Shown here: piece by piece, positions 21,489-27,655 of the stretch
How the letters are laid out: the number at the start of each line of letters is the position of its first letter
Numbering within the stretch: the stretch's first letter is position 1
Assembly: GCA_002492415.1 (NCBI GenBank)
Contig: DKYK01000018.1
Coordinates: forward strand, 2,394-30,048
Length of the DNA: 27,655 bases
Origin: Christensenella sp. UBA7102
GTDB taxonomy: Bacteria > Bacillota > Clostridia > Christensenellales > UBA1750
Reading direction: 5' to 3'
Translations under genes and position numbers: made by a program
Notes under the pieces: model-generated
The model's input: the letters and a program-made list of their open reading frames with translations, nothing else
What the model was told of the DNA's origin: nothing
The model's database searches: none

Positions 21489-22480
21489 CGGAGGGCCTGC
21501 TTGCCTGGTACGCGGAAAATCGCCGCGACCTGCCCTGGCGCAGGAACCGCGACCCCTACCGCGTCTGGGTGTCGGAGATCATGCTGCAGCAGACGCGCGT
21601 GGAGGCCGTCATCCCCTATTACGAGCGCTTCCTGGCCGCGCTGCCCGACGTTTCGGCCCTGGCCGCCGCGCCCGAGGAGCAGCTGCTGAAATTATGGGAG
21701 GGCCTGGGCTACTACAGCCGCGTGCGCAACATGAAAAAGGCCGCGAACCAGATCCTTTCGCGCGGCGGATTCCCGCGCACGGCGGCGGAGCTCAAGCAGC
21801 TGGCCGGCTTTGGCGACTACACGGCCGGCGCGGTGGCGTCCATCGCCTTTGCCCAGCGCGCGCCCGCGGTGGACGGCAACGTGCTGCGCGTCTGGGCGCG
21901 GATGGCGCGGGTGGGGGAGAGCGTCAAGGCGCCCTCCGTGCGCCGCCGCTGCGCGCGCGATGTGCTGGACGCCATGCCCCAGGACGCCGATCCCGGGCTG
22001 TACAATCAGGCGCTGATGGAGCTGGGCGCGACGGTGTGCACGCCGCGCAGCCCGCGCTGCCTGCTCTGCCCGGTGCGCGCCCACTGCGGGGCGTTTGCCG
22101 CGGACGAGGCGGAGGACTATCCCGTCGCGGAGGCCCAGCCCGCCCGGCCCGTGGAGGAGTTCACCGTCTACCTCATCGTGGAAAAGGGCCGCGCGCTGGT
22201 GCGGCGGCGGCCGGATACGGGGCTGCTGGCGGGGATGTGGGAGTTTCCGCACCACGTGGACGGCGTGCGCGAGCTGCCGTGCGAGCCGGTCGAGGTGCGC
22301 CATGTGTTTACGCATAAAATCTGGCAGATGCGCGGCGTCCGGGCGGAGCTTACCGGGCCGTGCGAGGGCGTCTGGGCGGACAAGGCGCGCCTTGCCGCGC
22401 TGCCCATGAATTCGGCTATGGAAAAATACAGGCAGGTATTGCTGGAAAGCGGGGAATTGACGGATGGAGGAGCTGATTGA
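21482..22480 (+). CDS. mutY: A/G-specific adenine glycosylase
   Basis: A 332-residue base-excision repair enzyme that removes adenine mispaired with 8-oxoguanine. The catalytic Glu is E32 in SEIMLQQTRV and the catalytic Asp is D131 in VDGNVLRV. The helix-hairpin-helix region is LAGFGDYTAGAVASIAF (107-123). The [4Fe-4S] cluster ligands are C186, C193, C196 and C202, spaced C-x6-C-x2-C-x5-C. The C-terminal part (about 225-332, EEFTVYLIVEKGRALVRRRP...GMWEFPHH) is the Nudix-like 8-oxoG recognition domain. The ATG at 21482 overlaps the ispDF stop by 7 bases; a GTG directly after it is a possible start. With the Nudix gene at 16212 it suggests attention to oxidative damage. Confidence 0.95.
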   Translation: MVTEGLLAWYAENRRDLPWRRNRDPYRVWVSEIMLQQTRVEAVIPYYERFLAALPDVSALAAAPEEQLLKLWEGLGYYSRVRNMKKAANQILSRGGFPRTAAELKQLAGFGDYTAGAVASIAFAQRAPAVDGNVLRVWARMARVGESVKAPSVRRRCARDVLDAMPQDADPGLYNQALMELGATVCTPRSPRCLLCPVRAHCGAFAADEAEDYPVAEAQPARPVEEFTVYLIVEKGRALVRRRPDTGLLAGMWEFPHHVDGVRELPCEPVEVRHVFTHKIWQMRGVRAELTGPCEGVWADKARLAALPMNSAMEKYRQVLLESGELTDGGAD

Positions 22481-23006
22481 GCTGCTGGAGAGGTTCCAGC
22501 ATGCCTACGCGGAGCGGGATTTTGGCGCGGCGGAGGCGTTCGTGGACGATGTGTTTGTGGGGCGCGAGCCCGTCTACTACGGTACCAATCCGGCCGAGCA
22601 GTGCGTGGGCGCGGCGCGCATCCTGCGCCAGCTGGGCTATGATTGGACGGCCTGGGGCGAGCTGAAGCTGGATTTTGACAGCCTGGTGGCGCACGACTAC
22701 GGATCCTGCGCCGATTTTCTGATCACCGGCTATGTGGATTGGCGCATTGAGGAGGAGACCTTCCTCAGCCGCGCCATGATGGACGTCAAGGACATGGTGC
22801 TGCGCGGCGGCGACGCCCGCGAGCTGCTCTATGAGCTGAACGCCGTCTCCTCCAAGATGCTGATGGAGGCTTCGCGCGGCGTGCGCCACCTTCTGCCCAT
22901 CCGCATGAGCGGCATGGCCGTGCGCGAGCGGGACAAGCTGCGCATCAGCCACATCCATCTGTCCTACCCCACCCAGAGCTATCCCGACTGCCGCGCGCAG
23001 AGCTGA
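22464..23006 (+). CDS. Unrecognised 180-aa protein, NTF2/SnoaL-like N-terminus
   Basis: The start MEELIELLERFQHAYAERDFGAAEAFVDDVFVGREPVYYGTNPAEQCVG has the helix-helix-strand pattern of NTF2/SnoaL-like domains that often carry small-molecule binding or isomerase activity. The remainder (DYGSCADFLITGYVDWRIEEETFLSRAM) would provide the beta-sheet, and DKLRISHIHLSYPTQSYPD the last strand. No signal peptide or membrane segment is seen. The ATG lies inside the end of mutY (17-base overlap), giving translational coupling. It is the last gene before a terminator. The function is unknown and the fold call tentative. Confidence 0.75.
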   Translation: MEELIELLERFQHAYAERDFGAAEAFVDDVFVGREPVYYGTNPAEQCVGAARILRQLGYDWTAWGELKLDFDSLVAHDYGSCADFLITGYVDWRIEEETFLSRAMMDVKDMVLRGGDARELLYELNAVSSKMLMEASRGVRHLLPIRMSGMAVRERDKLRISHIHLSYPTQSYPDCRAQS

Positions 23007-23035
23007 GCGCGGGCCCGTTCCCGGAAAATTGCATA

Positions 23036-23072
23036 AAAAATCCGTGCACGGCCATGCTGCGCACGGATTTTT
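23036..23072. terminator. Bidirectional terminator between the mutY unit and the phage-like segment
   Basis: AAAAATCCGTGC (23036-23047) and GCACGGATTTTT (23061-23072) form a perfect 12-bp stem with A-tract and T-tract on either side. It can end the plus-strand unit after 23006 and the minus-strand genes that stop at 23126. Confidence 0.92.
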
Positions 23073-23125
23073 ATGGCTTGGATTCGGTTTTCCGTCCGGG
23101 CGTGCGGAAGAGCCGCGTCCCCGTC

Positions 23126-23428
23126 TCATTCACGGACGTGGATCAGTCCCTTCTCCGCGGCGCGCAGCGCGACGCTCCACAGAAAGTAATCGCGCCAGCT
23201 GTAGAGCGTAGAGCGCTCGATGCACAGGTGGAAGAGCACCTCGTCCAGTTCCAGTCTCTGCACAAAGTACAGGTCAAAAAAGCCGCGTCTCTCCGGCGGC
23301 GCCGCACGCAGCGCCGCCTCGATGCAGTCCAGCCAGCGCGGATCGGCCTGAAGCTGGCCTGTCCGCAGCGCGGCGGTGTGCGTCAGCGCGTAGTGGACGC
23401 GGGTGTGTACGGAGCGGGGCAGCTGCAT
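23126..23428 (-). CDS. Small phage-type sigma/ArpU-like regulator
   Basis: A 100-residue protein. WLDCIEAALRAAPPERRGFFDLYFVQRLELDEVLFHLCIERSTLYSWRDYFLWSVALRAAEKG (about 32-94) has the helix pattern of sigma-70 region 4/ArpU-RinA type phage late regulators, with STLYSWRD in the recognition-helix position. Similarity is by pattern only. The start has GGGAGGTG 7 bases upstream. It is 34 bases downstream of the LexA-like gene on the same strand and likely shares its SOS-type promoter. It might switch on phage genes after DNA damage, which is inference. Confidence 0.68.
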   Translation of the reverse strand: MQLPRSVHTRVHYALTHTAALRTGQLQADPRWLDCIEAALRAAPPERRGFFDLYFVQRLELDEVLFHLCIERSTLYSWRDYFLWSVALRAAEKGLIHVRE

Positions 23429-23462
23429 GGCAATTCACCTCCCAGGTCGCCTGCGCCCCTTG

Positions 23463-23708
23463 TCACAGCTGGATTTCGTGGGTGCTGATGGCGCGCGCCA
23501 GCTTGTCGCGCCGCGAGATGAGGCACTGGGCTTCCAGGCTCTTGAGGTGCCGCGACACCGTGCCCGTCGAGCGCAACCCCACCGCCTGGGCGATCTCGCG
23601 CAGCGTGGGCGGATACCCGTTTTGCTCCACACAGACGTTGATGTAGTCGTAGATTAGCGTGCGCGTGCGCCCCTTCGGACGCCGCACCCCTCTGTTTTTT
23701 GTCACCAT
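23463..23708 (-). CDS. LexA DNA-binding domain protein lacking the S24 peptidase domain
   Basis: An 81-residue protein that is only the LexA winged helix: RTRTLIYDYINVCVEQNGYPPTLREIAQAVGLRSTGTVSRHLKSLEAQCLISRRDKLARAIS. The turn GYPPTLREIA and the recognition helix STGTVSRHL are typical of LexA. Full LexA is about 200 residues, with a self-cleaving, dimerising S24 domain that is absent here; the frame ends cleanly with HEIQL and the next gene follows. The promoter carries a LexA-box-like site, so it may control itself. Without S24 it cannot respond to RecA by self-cleavage. It could compete with the host LexA or pair with another protein. The divergent gene encodes an S24 protein. Confidence 0.87.
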   Translation of the reverse strand: MVTKNRGVRRPKGRTRTLIYDYINVCVEQNGYPPTLREIAQAVGLRSTGTVSRHLKSLEAQCLISRRDKLARAISTHEIQL

Positions 23709-23772
23709 TCAAACCGTGCTCCCTTCTGCTTTGTTTCCGATGAGCGGCTGCGCCACTCTTTGTTGCAGAATT

Positions 23773-23801
23773 AGTATAGAACACTAGTTCGGACTTGTCA
23801 A
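23773..23801 (-). promoter_or_regulatory. Promoter with SOS-box-like operator for the LexA-like gene
   Basis: The minus strand shows a perfect TTGACA (23801-23796), 17 bases, TATACT (23778-23773). The spacer holds CGAACTAGTGTTCT (23791-23778), which fits the Gram-positive LexA box CGAACNNNNGTTCG at all but the last base. The position between -35 and -10 is ideal for repression. Confidence 0.8.
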
Positions 23802-23812
23802 CACTTTGTTGA
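23798..23812. promoter_or_regulatory. Second palindrome in the divergent regulatory region
   Basis: TCAACACTTTGTTGA is a perfect inverted repeat with 6-bp arms and a 3-bp centre. It overlaps the -35 of the LexA-like gene and lies about 28 bp upstream of the -35 of the XRE-S24 gene. It could be the XRE-S24 protein's operator; this is unproven. Confidence 0.42.
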
Positions 23813-23839
23813 AAATTTTTGTAAAATAAAAAAATGCGC

Positions 23840-23868
23840 TTGTTAAATGCGCCGACTTGTTGCATAAT
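23840..23868 (+). promoter_or_regulatory. Promoter of the XRE-S24 repressor gene
   Basis: TTGTTA (23840-23845), 17 bases, CATAAT (23863-23868). Predicted start is near 23875, 18 nt before the GTG at 23893. A start codon at 23857 would lie upstream of this transcript start. Confidence 0.65.
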
Positions 23869-23892
23869 AAGGGGAGAGAGGAGGGCATATCT

Positions 23893-24468
23893 GTGTTAAA
23901 GCTGCTCAAAACGCTGCGGGCGCAGTCCGGCATGACGCAACAGGAGGTTGCGCATCGCCTGGGCATCACGCGCCAAGCCTATTCCAACTATGAAGCGGGC
24001 CTGCGCGAGCCGGATTACGGCACGCTGTGCGCGCTGGCCGACCTGTTCGACTGCACCGCCGACCGGCTGATGGGCCGGCCCGAAGCCGGCGGCTGCGCGC
24101 GCATCCCGATCCTGGGCACGGTCAAGGGCGGCTTTGACCGGCTGGCCCAGCAGGAGTACGAGGGCTACGAGCCCGCCGACGTCGCAGCGCCCGACGAGTA
24201 CTTTTTCCTGCGCGTCACCGGCGACAGCATGGCGCCCCAGATCCAGGAGGGCGACCTGGCGCTGGTCCACAGCCAGGACACCATCCGCAGCGGCCAGCTG
24301 GGCGTGGTGCTGCTCGAAGACGACGAGGCCACCCTAAAGCGCGTCGTGTTCTCGGGCAAGAGCGTGATCCTGCAGCCCTTCAACAGCGCGTATTCCCCCG
24401 TCGTGCTGCACGGCGAGAGCTGCCGCATCCTCGGCCGCGTGGTGCGCACCATCCGGCAGTGGCCGTAA
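23893..24468 (+). CDS. XRE-family repressor with S24 (LexA-like) peptidase domain
   Basis: A 191-residue two-domain repressor of phage cI/ImmR type. Residues 1-60 are an XRE helix-turn-helix (SGMTQQEVAHRLGITRQAYSNYEAGLREPDYGTLCALADLFDCTADRL). Residues about 72-191 are an S24 domain with catalytic S112 in GDSMAPQI and K149 in ATLKRV. The expected Ala-Gly self-cleavage site reads IPILGTVKGG, so the scissile pair would be Gly-Gly; cleavage may be slower or altered. The GTG start has GGAGG 8 bases upstream. It is divergent from the LexA-like gene and next to capsid genes, which suits a prophage maintenance repressor. It also has the peptidase half that its neighbour lacks. Confidence 0.88.
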   Translation: MLKLLKTLRAQSGMTQQEVAHRLGITRQAYSNYEAGLREPDYGTLCALADLFDCTADRLMGRPEAGGCARIPILGTVKGGFDRLAQQEYEGYEPADVAAPDEYFFLRVTGDSMAPQIQEGDLALVHSQDTIRSGQLGVVLLEDDEATLKRVVFSGKSVILQPFNSAYSPVVLHGESCRILGRVVRTIRQWP

Positions 24469-24510
24469 AAATGCAAAGAAGGATGAACGCCCATCTTTTG
24501 CCAGGGACAG

Positions 24511-24547
24511 AAAAATTCGCGCACGGCCTTGCCGCACGCGAATTTTT
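24511..24547 (+). terminator. Terminator after the XRE-S24 gene
   Basis: AAAAATTCGCG (24511-24521) pairs with CGCGAATTTTT (24537-24547); an inner CGGC-CTT-GCCG extends the hairpin. It is 42 bases after the stop. Confidence 0.82.
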
Positions 24548-24578
24548 ACTGTATCGACGCATCTGTATTTTTTCAGAC

Positions 24579-24608
24579 GGACGAAGCACGCAGCTTCGTC
24601 CTTTTTTT
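24579..24608 (+). terminator. Second terminator upstream of the portal gene
   Basis: GGACGAAGC (24579-24587) and GCTTCGTCC (24593-24601) form a perfect 9-bp stem with a 5-base loop, followed by seven T's. With the first terminator it insulates the capsid genes from the repressor. Between here and 24753 I see no clear promoter and no other gene. Confidence 0.9.
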
Positions 24609-24752
24609 GCGTTGATTCCGGGGGTTTTGGCGCTTCATGCGCACGCAGATGCGCTTAATCGTAGAACGCTGCGCGCATGGAAAGGCGCTACGATGAAGGT
24701 GCAGGGCGCGGGAAAGGCGCGCGCCCTGACGACAGAAAGGAGGGAAGAGACA

Positions 24753-26285
24753 TTGAACACGGAGGAGAGAAAGACGCAGCTGCTCGCTCTGCTCGGCGAT
24801 TTCTGGCGGGACAGCCGTCCGCTGCGCGAAAAGTACGCGCGCAACCAGCGGCTGTACCTGGAGCAGGCGCTGGGCCGGGAGGGCGGCCGCGCAAGGCCGC
24901 GGACGGGCACGCCGGTGCTCTACGCCACCTACCGGCAGGAGCTGGCCGACGCGGTGGAGCTGATGCCCGAGGCGGTGTTCCTGGCGCGCAGAAAGGAGGA
25001 CGAGCAGCGCGCCGACCGCATGACCCGCCTGCACCGCGCGGTGCTGGAGCGCATGGATTTTGAGCACACCTACATCCAGCTGTGCGAGAACCGCGCGCGC
25101 TTTGGAATGGGCGTGTGCGAGACGGGCGTGGAGGCGGGCGAGGCGCGGGTGACGGCCTACGACCCCCGCTGCATCGCGGCCGACCCCACAGTGGAGGACA
25201 TGCAGGACGGCCGAGCGGTGTTCAAGGTGAGCTACCACACCCTGGACTACTTCCGCGCGCACTACCCCCGGCAGGCGCAGCGCATGAACGGCGAGAGCCC
25301 CTCGTTCCTAGCCCCGCCGGACGGCGAGCGCATCGCGCTGATCACCGCGTACTACAAGACGTGGAAGGACGGCTCCTGCGCCGTGCATCAGATGAAGATC
25401 GCGGGCGGGCGCGTGCTGTACGATTCGACGCGCGCCCATCCCGAGGGGCTGTACCCCCACGGGGAGTACCCATTCGTCTTCTGGTATTACGACCGGCTGC
25501 CCGGCACGCCCTGGGGCTTTGGCGCCTTCGACTACCTGGCGCCGCTGCAGAGCTACATCGACAAGCTGGACACGCTGGTGATGCGCAACATCGCAAGATC
25601 CGCCCGCCCTCGCCTGATGGTCAACCGCTCCGCCGGCCTGGATCTGACGGCGCTCGCGGACGAGGAGCAGGAAGTCGTGCTCGCCGACCGCATCGACGAA
25701 AACGCCGTGCGCTGGCAGGATTGCGCGCCGCTGACGCCCGCGGCCATGCAGATGCTGTCCGCCAAGATCGACATGCTCAAGGCGGAGAGCGGCCAGAACG
25801 CCGTCAGCCGCGGCGAATTGCCCGTCAGCGCGGCCTCCGGCTCCGCCATCTCCATGCTGCAGGCGGCCGGCTCCAAGCGCACCAACCTGCACCAGGCCAC
25901 CATCAACCAGGCGTTCCTGCAAATGGTGCGGCAGATCGTCGCGAACCTTGCAGCCTTTGGTTCGCGCGATACCAGCTACCGCACGCAGGACGGGTACGCC
26001 GTGCTGGAGCCGCAGGACGCCCCGGGCGCCTGGGAGTACGACCTGCAGGTGCGCCTGCAGCGCATGCCGCGCTATGAGAGCGTCTACCAGAACCAGCTGC
26101 TGCTGCAGCTGGTGCAGATGGGCGTGCTGCCCGCGGGCGCCGCATTCCAGCTGATGGATCTGAGCAACAAGGAGGCCATCGTAAAGGCCATCCGCACCAC
26201 GGAAGGAGGACAGAACCATGGAAACCAGACACAACCCGGCGATGGAGACGCCCGAGACGCTGCCCCTGCTGCGCAGCTTTCTTGA
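24753..26285 (+). CDS. Phage portal protein (podovirus/P22-N4 type)
   Basis: A 510-residue portal-like protein, which would form the dodecameric DNA gateway at one capsid vertex. Supporting segments are TGTPVLYATYRQELADAVELMPEAVF near the N-terminus, the portal-core stretch FVFWYYDRLPGTPWGFGAFDYLAPLQSYIDKLDTLVMRNIA, and GSAISMLQAAGSKRTNLHQATINQAFLQMV in the long-helix region. The TTG at 24753 has AGGAGG 8 bases upstream and is preferred over the ATG at 24693, which lacks a good site. The end overlaps the next gene by 68 bases. No terminase gene precedes it in this window, unlike in complete prophages. Confidence 0.8.
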   Translation: MNTEERKTQLLALLGDFWRDSRPLREKYARNQRLYLEQALGREGGRARPRTGTPVLYATYRQELADAVELMPEAVFLARRKEDEQRADRMTRLHRAVLERMDFEHTYIQLCENRARFGMGVCETGVEAGEARVTAYDPRCIAADPTVEDMQDGRAVFKVSYHTLDYFRAHYPRQAQRMNGESPSFLAPPDGERIALITAYYKTWKDGSCAVHQMKIAGGRVLYDSTRAHPEGLYPHGEYPFVFWYYDRLPGTPWGFGAFDYLAPLQSYIDKLDTLVMRNIARSARPRLMVNRSAGLDLTALADEEQEVVLADRIDENAVRWQDCAPLTPAAMQMLSAKIDMLKAESGQNAVSRGELPVSAASGSAISMLQAAGSKRTNLHQATINQAFLQMVRQIVANLAAFGSRDTSYRTQDGYAVLEPQDAPGAWEYDLQVRLQRMPRYESVYQNQLLLQLVQMGVLPAGAAFQLMDLSNKEAIVKAIRTTEGGQNHGNQTQPGDGDARDAAPAAQLS

Positions 26286-26640
26286 GCGGGCGGGCCTGAG
26301 CGAGGAGGAGGCGCTGCGCCTGCTTACGGAGGCCGCCCAGCGCCGCGAGCAGGTGATGGACCGCGCCCGCAAGGTGGTGGCCGCCATCGAGGCCATCGGC
26401 GACGAGCGCTTCACCATCGAGGCGCTGCGCCGCAACCCCGAGGCCATGCGCATGATCGAGGAGGGCGCGGCGGTGGGCGAGGTCTACCGCAAGTGCTTCC
26501 TGCGGCCCTTTGATTCGCCCGCGCAGGAGCACAGCGCCAACCTGGGCCTGGGGGCGTGGGGCGGCGCGCTCACCCCCGAGGAGATCGAGCGCATCTCCCA
26601 GTACGTCAGCGCCACCGGAAACCGCTACGAGCCCGACTGA
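26218..26640 (+). CDS. Putative capsid scaffold-like protein
   Basis: A 140-residue, mostly helical, charged protein: LPLLRSFLERAGLSEEEALRLLTEAAQRREQVMDRARKVVAAIEAI, then FTIEALRRNPEAMRMIEEGAAVGEVYRKCF. Position between portal and major capsid protein, small size and helical content fit a scaffolding or assembly protein, though it is shorter than many scaffolds. The ATG has GGAGG 8 bases upstream and lies inside the portal gene's end. It ends 30 bases before the capsid gene. The role is by position only. Confidence 0.62.
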   Translation: METRHNPAMETPETLPLLRSFLERAGLSEEEALRLLTEAAQRREQVMDRARKVVAAIEAIGDERFTIEALRRNPEAMRMIEEGAAVGEVYRKCFLRPFDSPAQEHSANLGLGAWGGALTPEEIERISQYVSATGNRYEPD

Positions 26641-26670
26641 TCCGCATCGACAGAATAAGGAGGTACGAGC

Positions 26671-27624
26671 ATGACTACGATCAACAAGTCCACCAGCCAG
26701 TCCCTGCACACCACGGTGCAGAACTACTACGACGGCAAGCTGCTGCTGGAGATGGAAAAGCAGCTGGTCTTCTATCAGGGCGGCCAGCGCCGCAGCCTGC
26801 CCAAGGGCAACGGCAAAGTGGTGGAGTTCTGGCGCTATCAGCCTTTTTCCGCGGTGACCACGCCGCTTAGCGAGGGCGTGGTGCCCGACGGCCAGGCGCT
26901 GACCATGGAAAAGGTCACCGCCGAGGTCAAGCCCTACGGCGGGTATGTGGCCACCACCGACGTGCTGGACCTGACCGGCGTCAACACCCAGACCAACCAG
27001 CTGGTGCACCTGATGGCCAAGCAGGGCGCGCTGAGCGTCGATCACATCGTGCGCGACGTGATCTGCGCCGGCACCAACGTCCAGTACACGGGCGGAAAAA
27101 CCGCGCGAAGCGCGCTTGCCGCCACCGACGTGCTCAAGCTGGAGGACATCCGCAAGGCCGTGCGCGCGCTGGAGAAGGCGGGCGCGCCCAAGTTCAACCG
27201 CGGCGGCAAGGGCTACTACAAGGCCATCGTCGGCTCGGACGCCAAGTTTTCGCTGATGGGCGATTCGCTCTGGGAGGACAAGGCCAAATACCAGCAGGCC
27301 GAGCAGCTTGAAAACGGTGAAATCGGCAAGCTCTTCGGCGTGATCTTCATCGAGAGCTCCGAAACCCCGATCTATTCCAAGGCGGGCGCCAGCAACGCCG
27401 ACGTGGGCGCCACGCTCATCTTTGGCGAGGACGCCTACGGCGTGGTGGACCTGGGCATCGTGGGCGCGTCCCCTGTGCGCACCATCGTCAAGCCCCTGGG
27501 CTCCGCCGGCACCGCCGACCCGCTGGATCAGCTGGCCACCGTCGGCTGGAAGGTGGACGGCTTCACCGCCGCCATACTCAACCAGAACTGGCTCGTCCGA
27601 ATTGAGCACGCGATCGAGGCGTAG
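26671..27624 (+). CDS. N4-gp56 family major capsid protein
   Basis: A 317-residue HK97-fold capsid protein of the N4-gp56 group. Typical parts are TVQNYYDGKLLLEMEKQLVFYQGGQRRSLPKGNGKVVEFWRYQPF (N-terminal arm and E-loop region), LSEGVVPDGQALTMEKVTAEVKPYGGYVATTDVLDL, and a C-terminal FGEDAYGVVDL...IVKPLGSAGTADPLDQLATVGWKVDGFTAAILNQNWLVRIEHA. The start has AAGGAGG 7 bases upstream. It is the third gene of a portal-scaffold-capsid run. Directly after its stop the sequence becomes the dispersed intergenic repeat also seen at 13403, so no tail gene is visible before the window ends. Confidence 0.92.
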   Translation: MTTINKSTSQSLHTTVQNYYDGKLLLEMEKQLVFYQGGQRRSLPKGNGKVVEFWRYQPFSAVTTPLSEGVVPDGQALTMEKVTAEVKPYGGYVATTDVLDLTGVNTQTNQLVHLMAKQGALSVDHIVRDVICAGTNVQYTGGKTARSALAATDVLKLEDIRKAVRALEKAGAPKFNRGGKGYYKAIVGSDAKFSLMGDSLWEDKAKYQQAEQLENGEIGKLFGVIFIESSETPIYSKAGASNADVGATLIFGEDAYGVVDLGIVGASPVRTIVKPLGSAGTADPLDQLATVGWKVDGFTAAILNQNWLVRIEHAIEA

Positions 27625-27655
27625 CTGCGCACCGTGCTTCCCCTGCGGGAAAGCC
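27625..27655. repeat. Dispersed intergenic repeat, copy 2 (cut by window end)
   Basis: The 31 bases from the base after the capsid TAG (CTGCGCACCGTGCTTCCCC and onward) match 13403-13433 at 28 positions. The copy runs off the window, so its full length is unknown. Confidence 0.75.

Noticed and set aside
23126..23428. Terminase small subunit
   Set aside because: It has the right size for one, but it points away from the portal gene and the helix pattern fits sigma region 4/ArpU-type regulators better.
25903..27609. Minus-strand 568-codon open frame
   Set aside because: It is antisense to the capsid and scaffold-like genes; no domain is recognised.

Overview
The window is high-GC, densely coding bacterial DNA. 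It is most consistent with an anaerobic Firmicute of class Clostridia. This rests on consensus sigma-A promoters, strong AGGAGG ribosome-binding sites with frequent GTG/TTG starts, a clostridial-type Feo iron locus with a FeoB-associated Cys-rich protein, intrinsic terminators, and a gut-Clostridia style prophage segment with an N4-gp56 type major capsid protein. No rRNA, tRNA or CRISPR array was found. The species cannot be named from the sequence alone.

Layout: (1) 1-1454, serC-serA serine biosynthesis on the minus strand behind a near-consensus promoter. (2) 1500-3950, a small lipoprotein holding only the second half of a class D beta-lactamase fold, a DtxR/MntR-type regulator, and a divergent feo operon. 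That operon has three operator-like palindromes, an in-frame fusion of the FeoA start to the FeoB C-terminus, a FeoB-associated Cys-rich protein and a second small DtxR-like regulator. (3) 4010-4957, a D-2-hydroxyacid dehydrogenase whose promoter is embedded in the preceding terminator. (4) 4958-5802, a stretch with no convincing protein gene. It carries an isolated sigma-A promoter followed by about 500 nt of purine-rich sequence ending in a 16-bp hairpin and T-tract: a candidate large structured non-coding RNA. (5) 5803-9376, a heterodimeric ABC exporter on the minus strand. (6) 9606-16619, a plus-strand run: FAD oxidoreductase, MFS transporter, GNAT, amino-acid kinase, an intergenic repeat, TIM-barrel epimerase/isomerase, Gfo/Idh/MocA dehydrogenase, GNAT and Nudix. 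It looks like uptake and catabolism of a sugar- or polyol-like substrate plus accessory enzymes. (7) 16632-23006, a DUF4234-like membrane protein. It is followed by a unit starting with a large unrecognised 906-aa protein that appears to carry tandem cold-shock-like beta-barrels, then rqcP-like, ispDF fusion, mutY and an NTF2-like unknown. (8) 23036-27655, a phage-derived segment. It has a divergent regulatory region (a LexA DNA-binding domain without its peptidase, under an SOS-box-like operator, opposite an XRE-S24 repressor), then portal, scaffold-like and N4-gp56 capsid genes, with no terminase or integrase in view.

The points most worth a second look are the orphan RNA at about 5196-5706; the 906-aa multi-barrel protein; the split LexA/S24 regulatory pair next to a reduced capsid module; two neighbouring genes that both look like in-frame internal deletions (class D lipoprotein and FeoA'-'FeoB); and a dispersed repeat that begins on the base after a stop codon in both visible copies.
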